Shown: positions 1 through 6,742, counted from the first letter of the stretch. The stretch: DNA of 14,937 bases from CAYRWR01 sp964537555 (GCA_964537555.1 CAZIAD010000066.1:1-14937); one strand, 5' to 3'. The notes: generated from the sequence alone by a model not told the origin. A program made the numbers and translations.

Positions 1-1078
1 CCCGGATATAGGCCAGCGGGGTAATGACCAGCTTCTCTTCTTTCATCAGTTCATTGATATTGAGAAAGGCCTGACTAGTCTCTTCAAACTGATGCCGTAT
101 TACGCTGAGATTATCAAACAGAGGCTGCATATAGGGATCCAGCTTTTCCTGTATATCTCCGGGCAGGAAGCCCATATCCCGGTTAGACAGGGGGATAATA
201 GGCCGGGCCAGCAGGATCTGTTTGTAGGTGCGCTGCTGTTCCATAGCAGCCGCCAGAGCCATGAGGGTCTTTCCGGTTCCCGCTTTACCGGACAGGGTGA
301 CCAGGGTCACTTCAGGATTGGTGAGGGCATCCAGGGCAAAGGTCTGTTCAGAATTCCGGGGCATGATGCCATAGGCTTTTTTCTTTTCTACCTGGCGCAG
401 GCATCCCTTTTCCAGGTCATAGCAGCACAACAGGCTCTTATGCTCGTTGCGTAAAATGTAGAACTCGTAAGGCAGAGGCTCTATGCCCAGGCCGGTCTCT
501 GCAATAGGTATAAGGTGGTCCTGGTACATACGGTCAATGAGGTCACTATCCACATTTTCCAGTAGATTCCTGCCCTTGTACAGTTCATCTATGTTCTGTA
601 TCTTTCCAGTCTGATAATCCTCAGACACTATTCCCACACTCTTGGCCTTCATACGGAGATTAATATCTTTGGTGACCAGGACTACTCTATCCTTACCGTG
701 GCTTTTCATCAGATTATAGGCAACCGCTAAGATACGGTGGTCAGCTGTATCCTCCCAGAACAGGTCTCTGAGCTCATCTTCTTTTTTGATATTGGTAGCT
801 ATGAAAATATAGCCCCCGTTCTCCATTTTAATACCGTTATTATCATAGCTATCACCCAGGAGCTTATCCAGCTCTCTGGAAAACTCACGGGCATTGTAAT
901 GGATGATCTCATGACCCTTTTTAAAACGATCAACTTCTTCCAGGATAGTGATAGGGATCACCACATTATGTTCTTCAAATGAATAGATAGAGCGGAAGTC
1001 ATGCAACACTACATTTGTATCCAGTACAAAAATACGGTTTTGGTTTTTGGCCAACAATGAAGTCTGGGCATCTGTCAT
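1..1078 (-). CDS. PIN-PhoH family ATPase (YlaK/PhoH2-like), 3' part outside window
   Basis: The visible 359 residues start at an ATG preceded by AAGGGG and continue without a stop to the left edge, so the C-terminus is missing. Residues about 15-150 look like a PIN ribonuclease domain: VLDTN with Asp20, Glu47/Glu48, Asp113 and Asp138 supply the usual acidic metal-binding set. From about residue 240 a PhoH-type P-loop ATPase follows, with Walker A GKAGTGKT at 264-271 and the typical LARPIIPLSNRDMGFLPG stretch near 290-307. PIN-PhoH proteins are known as RNA-acting ATPases joined to a nuclease domain, probably cytoplasmic RNA unwinding and cleavage. The full family length is roughly 440-460 residues, so about 80-100 residues are off the edge. 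ispH lies upstream on the same strand, but a good separate promoter sits in the gap, so co-transcription is not required. The family call is sure; the cellular role is known only in outline. Confidence 0.93.
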   Translation of the reverse strand, partial: MTDAQTSLLAKNQNRIFVLDTNVVLHDFRSIYSFEEHNVVIPITILEEVDRFKKGHEIIHYNAREFSRELDKLLGDSYDNNGIKMENGGYIFIATNIKKEDELRDLFWEDTADHRILAVAYNLMKSHGKDRVVLVTKDINLRMKAKSVGIVSEDYQTGKIQNIDELYKGRNLLENVDSDLIDRMYQDHLIPIAETGLGIEPLPYEFYILRNEHKSLLCCYDLEKGCLRQVEKKKAYGIMPRNSEQTFALDALTNPEVTLVTLSGKAGTGKTLMALAAAMEQQRTYKQILLARPIIPLSNRDMGFLPGDIQEKLDPYMQPLFDNLSVIRHQFEETSQAFLNINELMKEEKLVITPLAYIR

Positions 1079-1116
1079 ATTTTTTCCCCTTAAATATGGT
1101 TTTCACCTACAGCCAC

Positions 1117-1145
1117 AATATAACATGACAGTGAAAGATTGTAAA
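1117..1145 (-). promoter_or_regulatory. Sigma70-type promoter for the PIN-PhoH gene
   Basis: On the minus strand TTTACA (1140-1145) is followed after exactly 17 bases by TATATT (1117-1122), with a TG one base before the -10, giving an extended -10. The predicted start of transcription is near 1110, about 30 bases before the ATG. The match is strong enough to expect expression independent of ispH. Confidence 0.65.
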
Positions 1146-1218
1146 CCGTTATTTGTTCCTTGAGGGATTTTTTTTGGAATAGTTTCCTGTCTGAAGATAT
1201 CAGAGGATTTATCAGATT

Positions 1219-2091
1219 TTAAATGCTTTCCAGAAAATCGATTATTTCCTTTTCAATAAAATCCGGTGTGGAACTGGAAGATACCACCTGGGCAGAACTA
1301 TTGCTCTGTAGATTCAGGCCCAGCTCTTTGAGATGAGCCAGATCCCTGATGAAGTAGGTCTGTTTATTGTCTGTGTTCAAAATAGCAAATAGTTTTTTGG
1401 CATTGGAAGACATTTCATCACCTACTACAAATGTGATATCCACTCCCTTTTGAATATCCAGCGCTTCCATTTCCCGGCGTGAAGTGATAGAACAAATGGT
1501 ATCCATGACCTTGATATCCCAGGATGAGGCCAGGCGGCCCTGCACCCTCCTGACTGTCTCTTCAAACAGATTCAGGCTACCTGTAGTCTGGGACAATATT
1601 AGTAGCCTGCCCCCACCCTTAGTCTGTGATGGGATACTATCAAAAAATGCAGTAATATCATCTTCCCTTTCAATCACAAAACAATCCCGGGCATACGACA
1701 CCAGACTTAACATTTCAGGGTGATCTTTTTTTCCGGTGAGTACAATAAAATAACCCTGTTCTGAATGCTCTTTAATAATAGTCTGTAGCTTCCTGACCTT
1801 AAAGCAGGTCAAATCTATTACTTCAAAATCTTTTTCCATTGCTTCCTGTGTTTTTCGAGTTATACCATGCGTCCGTATTACTACCGTAGAATGTTTATCC
1901 AGTTTTTGCAGGTCTTTCACTGTCTTTACATTATTGTTATCCAGGTATTCAATATAATTCTCATTATGGATGAGGTGCCCCAGTACATAGATCCGTTTAT
2001 CCGGCATATCATGTTTTGTTTTAAAGATCCCTTTTTCAGCGATTTTTACACCCGGACAGAATCCGGATAAGGATGGCACATAGACTTTCAT
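1219..2091 (-). CDS. ispH: 4-hydroxy-3-methylbut-2-enyl diphosphate reductase (IspH/LytB), divergent
   Basis: IspH reduces HMBPP to IPP and DMAPP, the last step of the non-mevalonate isoprenoid pathway, using an iron-sulfur cluster in the cytoplasm. The 290 residues keep the three cluster cysteines (Cys12 in GFCPGV, Cys96 in DLTC, Cys200 in DTICSIT). They also keep the substrate-site residues in order: His42, His75 (THG), His124 and catalytic Glu126 (DHPE), Thr169/Thr170, Ser228-Ser229-Asn230 and Ser274. Spacing up to Glu126 matches the E. coli numbering. The surroundings are unusual: FKV replaces the common PxV after the second cysteine, GKKDHPE replaces the glycine-rich GHPE segment, and SSSSTP stands where most members have GASTP. 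Length is close to the short bacterial form (about 280-316). The ATG has a GGGG-type ribosome site about seven bases upstream. It is most likely a working enzyme, but a paralogue of altered function is possible, and I cannot see whether the genome has another copy. Confidence 0.88.
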   Translation of the reverse strand: MKVYVPSLSGFCPGVKIAEKGIFKTKHDMPDKRIYVLGHLIHNENYIEYLDNNNVKTVKDLQKLDKHSTVVIRTHGITRKTQEAMEKDFEVIDLTCFKVRKLQTIIKEHSEQGYFIVLTGKKDHPEMLSLVSYARDCFVIEREDDITAFFDSIPSQTKGGGRLLILSQTTGSLNLFEETVRRVQGRLASSWDIKVMDTICSITSRREMEALDIQKGVDITFVVGDEMSSNAKKLFAILNTDNKQTYFIRDLAHLKELGLNLQSNSSAQVVSSSSTPDFIEKEIIDFLESI

Positions 2092-2100
2092 TGATTGACC

Positions 2101-2150
2101 CCGGGATATTTAATTTTTAAAGATCTGCAGATTATTATAGCATATCCCGG
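2101..2150. repeat. Inverted repeat flanking the ispH -10 box
   Basis: CCGGGATAT at 2101-2109 and its exact reverse complement ATATCCCGG at 2142-2150 lie 32 bases apart and bracket the -10 box and predicted transcription start of ispH. One arm sits in the leader just before the ribosome site and the other upstream of the -10, so an RNA hairpin using both arms is not expected. If functional, it would act as DNA, for example as a pair of operator half-sites. It could also be chance. Confidence 0.4.
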
Positions 2151-2162
2151 AGGTTTAATAAA
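2134..2162 (-). promoter_or_regulatory. Extended -10 promoter for ispH
   Basis: The minus strand has TGC directly before a perfect TATAAT (2134-2139). A weak -35 (TTTATT, 2157-2162) lies 17 bases upstream. The TGn-TATAAT arrangement compensates for the poor -35. Transcription would start near 2127, about 36 bases before the ATG. Confidence 0.6.
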
Positions 2163-2185
2163 GACACAAAAGACAACTGGTATAC

Positions 2186-2214
2186 TTGCATTTCAGGCCT
2201 TTTTCTCCTAAAAT
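2186..2214 (+). promoter_or_regulatory. Possible promoter for the esterase operon
   Basis: TTGCAT (2186-2191) and TAAAAT (2209-2214) are separated by 17 bases and end 27 bases before the esterase ATG. The -10 is good and the -35 matches only the TTG part. It is the best plus-strand candidate in the 150-base divergent gap with ispH. Confidence 0.4.
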
Positions 2215-2241
2215 AAAGTATAACTTCAAAAAGGAAAGATT

Positions 2242-3579
2242 ATGCGCAGACATATTTTTTTTATTGCTATGATCAGTATGGCCATGATTAATACCAGTCA
2301 TACATATAACATAAAACGAGGGCCTCAGGTGATTAAAGATTTGATTACAGAGATTCAGACGGTTTCAGGCCTGGAAAATCAGAGGGAAGCCATCATCCAA
2401 TGGGTCAAAAAACATCCCGGCCTGACCTTTCCTCTGGTCGAGGGGCAAAATGTCTATTTTGTTTATGCAGATATTAATAAAGGTAAATCTCCTGTAGAAA
2501 AAGTCAGCCTGGCTTATTCAGGAAATGACTTTAAAAAAAATACTCTGTTCCTGGACCACATTAAAAACACTCCGCTGTTTATCCGGAGCCTGAAACTGGC
2601 CACTCCTTCGGATACCGGCTATGAATACTATCTTCTGCGAAATGGAAAGACTGTGAAGTCCATAGACCCCCTGAATGGTGCGGTACATACCGGCACAAAA
2701 GTGAGGAATGGAATCATAGACCCCCGGTCTTCTCAGGGTTATCTGCTGCAACTCGACGCGCCCCGGCCCCAGAAAATATACAAAAAGAGGAAAGTGTGGA
2801 TCTACCTTCCTCCCCGTTACTACCAGGAAACAAATAAGACCTACCCTGTACTTTATATGCAGGATGGACAAAACCTGTGGTCGGGAAAAAGTATGCCTTA
2901 TGGCGGCTGGCAGGTAAAAGAAAGTGCAGACAAGCTGATACAGTCAGGCAAGATTAAACCGGTGATCATTGTTGGTGTAGAAAATTCCTCAGAGAGAAAC
3001 CTTGAATATGTAGGATTTTCCACCTTTTATAAAATGAAAGAACAGGATTTTTATAATAAATTTCCCAAAGCGGAATCAGGGTTTAAAAACGGGAGAGAAA
3101 AATCCGCATTATTCACCCGTTATTATATCGATATACTGCTGCCCTGGATAGAAACGCAGTTCAGGATAGACAGAGACAAAGAATCCCGCACCATTGCCGG
3201 ATCCAGTTTTGGTGCCGGGGTCTCCCTGCACCTGGCCTTTAAGCACCCTGAGCTATTTTCCGGTATAGGCTCCTTGTCCGGGGGATCCTATCCACTGGAA
3301 CACCCCCGCTATTACACCCGGCCTTTTGATGCTTTTCCCTATATGATAGACCTGGAATTACCCTCCAGGCCCCAGTATAGGATCTTTTTACACTGCGGCG
3401 ACAGAGACCTGGATGCGGATTTCCTGATCGAGACACGCAGAATGTATAGCGCTTTACTTAAGCGGGGCTGGATCGAGGGAAAGGACCTGATGTATATAGA
3501 AGATAAAAACAAAGGGCATAATGAAAAAACCTGGGCTCAACAAATGGATAATTTATTACTTTACTTCTATAGTAAGTAA
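2242..3579 (+). CDS. Exported alpha/beta-hydrolase esterase with N-terminal beta domain (Fes/EsterD type)
   Basis: The 445-residue protein begins with a short basic-hydrophobic signal (MRRHIFFIAMISMAMINTS), so it should be exported. Residues about 65-145 look like the beta-sandwich (E-set) domain found before the catalytic part of enterochelin esterases and related carbohydrate esterases. The putative esterase domain (PF00756 type) runs from about 170 to the end: IYLPPRYY near 187-194, YPVLYMQDGQNLW near 201-213, the nucleophile elbow GSSFG with Ser322, Asp387 in the HCGDRD stretch, and His426 in KGHNEKTW. The catalytic triad is therefore complete. The ATG is preceded by AAGGAAAG. The family hydrolyses carboxyl esters of siderophores, acyl-glycans or feruloyl sugars; no iron or polysaccharide gene adjoins it, so the substrate cannot be named. 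An unknown cytoplasmic protein gene follows 23 bases downstream and is probably co-transcribed. Confidence 0.85.
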   Translation: MRRHIFFIAMISMAMINTSHTYNIKRGPQVIKDLITEIQTVSGLENQREAIIQWVKKHPGLTFPLVEGQNVYFVYADINKGKSPVEKVSLAYSGNDFKKNTLFLDHIKNTPLFIRSLKLATPSDTGYEYYLLRNGKTVKSIDPLNGAVHTGTKVRNGIIDPRSSQGYLLQLDAPRPQKIYKKRKVWIYLPPRYYQETNKTYPVLYMQDGQNLWSGKSMPYGGWQVKESADKLIQSGKIKPVIIVGVENSSERNLEYVGFSTFYKMKEQDFYNKFPKAESGFKNGREKSALFTRYYIDILLPWIETQFRIDRDKESRTIAGSSFGAGVSLHLAFKHPELFSGIGSLSGGSYPLEHPRYYTRPFDAFPYMIDLELPSRPQYRIFLHCGDRDLDADFLIETRRMYSALLKRGWIEGKDLMYIEDKNKGHNEKTWAQQMDNLLLYFYSK

Positions 3580-3586
3580 GAACCAT

Positions 3587-3594
3587 AAGGGGAG
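3587..3594 (+). promoter_or_regulatory. Ribosome binding site that sets the TTG start of the next gene
   Basis: AAGGGGAG lies eight bases before a TTG at 3603-3605. No ATG or GTG with comparable spacing is present at the start of this reading frame, so the TTG is taken as the start codon. Confidence 0.7.
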
Positions 3595-3602
3595 TGTAGA
3601 TT

Positions 3603-4262
3603 TTGTCTTTTCAGTTTCAGGAATGGTGGAAAAAAATCCTGCGTGAATGGATGTTCGCTGATGAACTGGACTCTATCCAATTCAAAGAAAGTGCCAGGGC
3701 CTACTTGGAAAGCTGTTCCAAGGACCAAAAAGACCTGATGCTTGATAAGCTTATGGACATCCTACGTAATGAAGAAGAAGGGGATAACCTGGCCCTGAAT
3801 CTGCTCGAAGGAAATGCCCGGCATAGTGACATGATGGAACTGGAGGAGATAGCCCGGCGCCGCATGGCTTTCACTAACCCCAACCAGGAAAGTTTTTTAC
3901 TGTCTTTTCTTTGGGTGCTGGCCCGGGGTTCCAAACAATACCATACCCTGGTCAATGAATATCTGTACAATACCCCTGCTTCTCGTATCAGTACCAATAT
4001 ACACTGGGCATTCTGGCCCGACCATCCTCTGGAATTTGCCAAGGCCTACGCCCACTATCTGAGTCAAAAAGGATCTCAATGGAAAGGCAGTCAGTACATT
4101 CTCAGCTTCTTTAACAATCCCGAAGCTATCCGTTACCTGAAAGAATACGCCCAGGACAGAGAGTGGTGGCCGGAATTTCGCGATGAATTACTGGAACAAT
4201 GTAAAAATGAATTCTGGCATCCTGATACCAGGGAGCTTATAATCCAGATCCTGAAAAAATAA
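3603..4262 (+). CDS. Hypothetical helical cytoplasmic protein, 219 residues, TTG start
   Basis: I do not recognise this protein. It has no signal peptide or membrane segment and is rich in charged, aromatic and leucine residues in amphipathic helix-like runs (for example residues 15-60 and 180-219), suggesting an all-alpha fold, perhaps HEAT- or TPR-like. Tryptophan and tyrosine are frequent. There is no cysteine cluster, P-loop or obvious catalytic motif. It starts 23 bases after the esterase stop behind a strong ribosome site, so the two are very probably translated from one message even though the esterase is exported and this product is not. The gene ends seven bases before the stop of the convergent lipoprotein gene. 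The reading frame is sound (long, good ribosome site, operon position); no function is proposed. Confidence 0.82.
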   Translation: MSFQFQEWWKKILREWMFADELDSIQFKESARAYLESCSKDQKDLMLDKLMDILRNEEEGDNLALNLLEGNARHSDMMELEEIARRRMAFTNPNQESFLLSFLWVLARGSKQYHTLVNEYLYNTPASRISTNIHWAFWPDHPLEFAKAYAHYLSQKGSQWKGSQYILSFFNNPEAIRYLKEYAQDREWWPEFRDELLEQCKNEFWHPDTRELIIQILKK

Positions 4263-4269
4263 AGAATAC

Positions 4270-5184
4270 TTATTTCAGGAAATAAATTTTTTCCTGTTTA
4301 AAATCGATGAACACTTTATCTTTCATAAAAAATCCCAGTCCCAGAGCCCCTTCATGAAAAGACTCATGTAAGGGTGCTGCTACAAATACCTGAGGGCCTA
4401 AGGAGAGGCCTCCGGCAATGAGATTTGAGGTAGACATAAATAATGGCTCAGTGCTATAAGTCGCAATCCCTTTGATGGATTGGAATAATTGTTGGGCTCT
4501 CAGTATCTCCTGGTCAGTCAACAGCTGCCTGATCTTAGGTGAATTCACGGATAAGGCATTATAATAATAATCATTTTTTTTATCTTTAAAGCTTAAGCCT
4601 GAATCCAGCATAAGGACAAAATCTCCCAGGTCTTTTTCACTGCAGGCTAACCACATGAGGTTTTTAAGATCAAAATCCATAGACCTGAGCTGGCTCTTAT
4701 CCATGTTCAGATCACTGACAGAAGTCCCATAGGGATATAATGTCATATTGGAATGGGCCAGATCCGCCAGGATGTGATAATTAGTAAGCACTCCCAGGCC
4801 CAGGACCATAAATTCCAGATTTGGTACTTCCCAGGCTGTAATATTACTTAGCTGTATTTCCGGTGACAGGCTTAATTGATCTACTATACAGGTCCTGACA
4901 CTACCCCCGCCTTCACCCCACATCCGGACTGCCTGGACCTCATCTGTTCCATAACTTAGGCCCAGTTCCTGTTTGATTTTCCGGTTTATGCCCACAGACC
5001 CGGCAAATCCAGTATCAAAGGCAGCCAGGTATTTTTTTCCGTTGAGACTGAGCAGAAAAAATGCGCTCCCGTTTTTAGTAAAATAAATACTGACCTGTTG
5101 TCCCTGGCTAGCCAGTTCCGGCTTTATAGTCGAGGAGCATGACATAAGAGCCCAAAATACTAAAACAGTAAATATATACCTCAT
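4270..5184 (-). CDS. Lipoprotein with two retropepsin-like (clan AA aspartic protease) lobes
   Basis: The 304 residues start with a lipoprotein signal (MRYIFTVLVFWALMSC), with Cys16 as the likely lipidated residue, so the protein is probably membrane-anchored on the periplasmic side. Lobe 1 (about 30-155) has AAFDTGFAGSVGI with Asp57 in DTG and later LGLGVLTNYHILADL, the equivalent of the retropepsin ILGxxFL / D pattern. Lobe 2 (about 165-304) has VLMLDSGLSF with Asp194 in DSG and ends with LGLGFFMKDKVFIDF. Each lobe thus carries its own catalytic-type Asp and its own closing motif, as in a single-chain pepsin-like pair built from a duplicated retropepsin unit. Single-lobe bacterial relatives work as dimers. 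The ATG follows an excellent GAGGAGGT site. It lies just downstream of tRNA-Val and a hairpin on the same strand, with no separate promoter apparent. Proteolysis is plausible but unproven; substrate unknown. Confidence 0.75.
   Translation of the reverse strand: MRYIFTVLVFWALMSCSSTIKPELASQGQQVSIYFTKNGSAFFLLSLNGKKYLAAFDTGFAGSVGINRKIKQELGLSYGTDEVQAVRMWGEGGGSVRTCIVDQLSLSPEIQLSNITAWEVPNLEFMVLGLGVLTNYHILADLAHSNMTLYPYGTSVSDLNMDKSQLRSMDFDLKNLMWLACSEKDLGDFVLMLDSGLSFKDKKNDYYYNALSVNSPKIRQLLTDQEILRAQQLFQSIKGIATYSTEPLFMSTSNLIAGGLSLGPQVFVAAPLHESFHEGALGLGFFMKDKVFIDFKQEKIYFLK
4276..4296. terminator. Hairpin at the convergent ends of the helical-protein and lipoprotein genes
   Basis: CAGGAAA and TTTCCTG form a perfect 7-base-pair stem with a 7-base loop. 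The hairpin lies just past the plus-strand stop codon and inside the last codons of the minus-strand gene. No long T-run follows on the plus strand; on the minus strand T-rich sequence begins several bases after the stem. It may serve as a weak shared terminator. Confidence 0.3.
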
Positions 5185-5203
5185 AATACAACCTCCTCAT
5201 GAC

Positions 5204-5229
5204 AAGACCCCCTCTTTCGAGGGGGTCTT
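5204..5229 (-). terminator. Strong hairpin between tRNA-Val and the lipoprotein gene
   Basis: AAGACCCCCTC and GAGGGGGTCTT make a perfect 11-base-pair stem closing a 4-base loop (GAAA on the minus strand, a GNRA tetraloop). It begins two bases after the tRNA 3' end and ends about six bases before the lipoprotein ribosome site. The following bases (TGTCATG) are not a proper T-run. It may be a leaky terminator or attenuator, or a processing or stability element between tRNA and mRNA. Confidence 0.6.
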
Positions 5230-5231
5230 CC

Positions 5232-5305
5232 TGGGCGATAGCGGATTCGAACCACTGACCTCTTGCATGTCAAGCAAGCACTCTAACCAACTGAGCTAAA
5301 CGCCC
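5232..5305 (-). tRNA. tRNA-Val (anticodon GAC)
   Basis: The 74-base minus-strand gene folds as a cloverleaf: acceptor GGGCGTT with ATCGCCC, D stem GCTC/GAGT, anticodon stem CTTGC/GCAAG with loop TTGACAT (anticodon GAC, reading the valine codon GUC), T stem AGTGG/CCGCT with loop TTCGAAT, and discriminator A73, which suits valine. Two points are unusual. Position 6 pairs T with T (6:67), a mismatch inside the acceptor stem. The gene does not encode the CCA end (GGA follows A73), so a CCA-adding enzyme is needed. All other pairs are canonical or G-T, and a consensus-like promoter precedes it, so it is probably functional. Confidence 0.93.
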
Positions 5306-5319
5306 TTTTATATGACATA

Positions 5320-5348
5320 AGTATAACTTAATCACTTAAATATTTCAA
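5320..5348 (-). promoter_or_regulatory. Sigma70 promoter for tRNA-Val (and probably the lipoprotein gene)
   Basis: TTGAAA (5343-5348) and TATACT (5320-5325) on the minus strand are separated by exactly 17 bases. The predicted start lies about 8 bases before the tRNA 5' end, so the leader is very short, as is usual for tRNA operons. Confidence 0.75.
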
Positions 5349-5400
5349 GAGATAACATTTTTGCTTGTAAAATTCCATGAATAGATATAGACTATTTCAT

Positions 5401-5404
5401 GGAG
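5401..5404 (+). promoter_or_regulatory. Ribosome binding site that decides the M23 peptidase start
   Basis: GGAG lies six bases before the ATG at 5411. The upstream in-frame ATG at 5399 overlaps this site and has no Shine-Dalgarno sequence of its own. Starting at 5411 also puts the basic residues directly before the hydrophobic signal segment. Confidence 0.6.
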
Positions 5405-5410
5405 TCATTA

Positions 5411-6742
5411 ATGAGAAAATATTTTGCCGGCATTTTTACTATAATCATTTTCTTAGTTTTGTCACCTGCCTGTGCTAAAAGTATCCGTCCGGAAAGCGAT
5501 GAGGTCACGTATTGGAACCTCAATAAAACTTTGAGGCTGCGTATCGAGCAGCGCCTGTCCAAAAACCGGAAACTGGATGTAAGCCTCATAGATGGCACAA
5601 AAGAGATAAGCCTTTCCTACATCCTGACTCATAGCTCTTCATCCAATTTTTCAATAAATATAAGTTATCCCACACTACAGCCTCTGCCCTATTCTGACAC
5701 CCTGAGCCTGGTCATTAAATATCATGGCTCCCGCAAAGAACTGACCAGGATCACTGTAGTCCCGGATTACCATCCTCCCCAGATCGAGATCATCAGTCAG
5801 ACCGAGACCCTTAAACAAGGAGGCTCTGCCCTGGTGGTATTTTATGCTGAGGATGAAAATATAAAAAACATCTATATAAAAGATAATACAGGGAAGATAT
5901 TTCATCCCTCGCCCTTTATGGAAAAAGACTATTACGTCAGCCTGCTGGTATGGTTTATACCCTATACCCGTTACTCAGCCGTACTTTATGCCGAAGACTA
6001 TGCCGGCAATATCTCCGAGACCAATCTGACTTTTAATCTGGAAAGGACCAAGATCCCGGTATCCATCCTGACCGTCAATCCGGATTTTGTCTCGTCCAAA
6101 AAAGAAGAACTGGGCCTGGAATCAGATACAAAAGAGGACAAGAGCGGATATGATGAAGTGAATAAAAAACTAGCTCAGAAATCTGTGGTCAATATTGCCT
6201 ATCTCACCTCCTATGTCAGCCCCGGTATATTTACCAACCGCTCCTATCAGGCCTGGATGCCCCTACCCAAATACAGGATTACCTCGGAATTTGGAAAATT
6301 AAGAAAGTATCAATACCAGGGAGTGATCACTAAAGAATCTTATCACTTCGGGTTGGACATTGCTCATGTGAAAAACAGTCCGATCTATACTTCCAATCCA
6401 GCTAAAGTTGCTTTCGCTGATTATAATGGAGGATATGGCAATACCCTGGTCCTGGATCATGGAATCGGATTGTATTCCATGTATGGACATTGTCATAAAC
6501 TGCTGGTCACCGAAAATCAGGAAGTCTCGCCTGGAAAAAACGTGGCTATCAGCGGGACTACCGGCTATTCTACCGGGGACCATGTGCACTTTTCTATCAT
6601 TATACAGGGTATCTATGCTGACCCCCAGGAATGGATGGACCAAAAATGGGTAGATAAAAATATCAATGTCGTTCTCTCCCAGGCACGGAGAAACATCGCA
6701 CTTCGCAGTTATGAAAATCTCATTCTCTCTCTCCATCCCTAA
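5411..6742 (+). CDS. M23 family metallopeptidase (LytM-type), exported
   Basis: From the ATG at 5411 the product has 443 residues. It opens with a signal peptide (MRKYFAGIFTIIIFLVL) and a likely ACA cleavage site near residues 20-22; the cysteine there could instead be a relaxed lipobox. The N-terminal half (about 30-215) is beta-rich and Ig-like in character, including AVLYAEDYAGN. A charged linker (about 225-260) leads to a C-terminal M23 domain (about 285-410). Zinc and catalytic residues are all present: His312 and Asp316 in HFGLD, His360 in YGHC, and His391/His393 in HVH. Such enzymes cut peptide cross-bridges of peptidoglycan, or act as regulators of amidases; with an intact HxxxD/HxH set this one should be active. 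It would work in the periplasm on cell-wall growth or division. Its terminator overlaps the stop codon, so it appears to be a single-gene unit divergent from the tRNA. Confidence 0.9.
   Translation: MRKYFAGIFTIIIFLVLSPACAKSIRPESDEVTYWNLNKTLRLRIEQRLSKNRKLDVSLIDGTKEISLSYILTHSSSSNFSINISYPTLQPLPYSDTLSLVIKYHGSRKELTRITVVPDYHPPQIEIISQTETLKQGGSALVVFYAEDENIKNIYIKDNTGKIFHPSPFMEKDYYVSLLVWFIPYTRYSAVLYAEDYAGNISETNLTFNLERTKIPVSILTVNPDFVSSKKEELGLESDTKEDKSGYDEVNKKLAQKSVVNIAYLTSYVSPGIFTNRSYQAWMPLPKYRITSEFGKLRKYQYQGVITKESYHFGLDIAHVKNSPIYTSNPAKVAFADYNGGYGNTLVLDHGIGLYSMYGHCHKLLVTENQEVSPGKNVAISGTTGYSTGDHVHFSIIIQGIYADPQEWMDQKWVDKNINVVLSQARRNIALRSYENLILSLHP

Noticed and set aside
737..982. Plus-strand open frame opposite the PhoH gene
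   Set aside because: It lies wholly antisense to a clear PIN domain, has no ribosome site, and its translation shows no family features; the same holds for the other small antisense frames.
1187..1210. Small palindromic hairpin (TCTGA/TCAGA) after ispH
   Set aside because: The stem is only about five base pairs and has no adjoining T-run in the direction of ispH transcription, so it is not supported as a terminator.
5399..5401. ATG at 5399 as the M23 peptidase start
   Set aside because: No Shine-Dalgarno sequence precedes it, while GGAG sits six bases before the in-frame ATG at 5411, which also gives a normal signal peptide.
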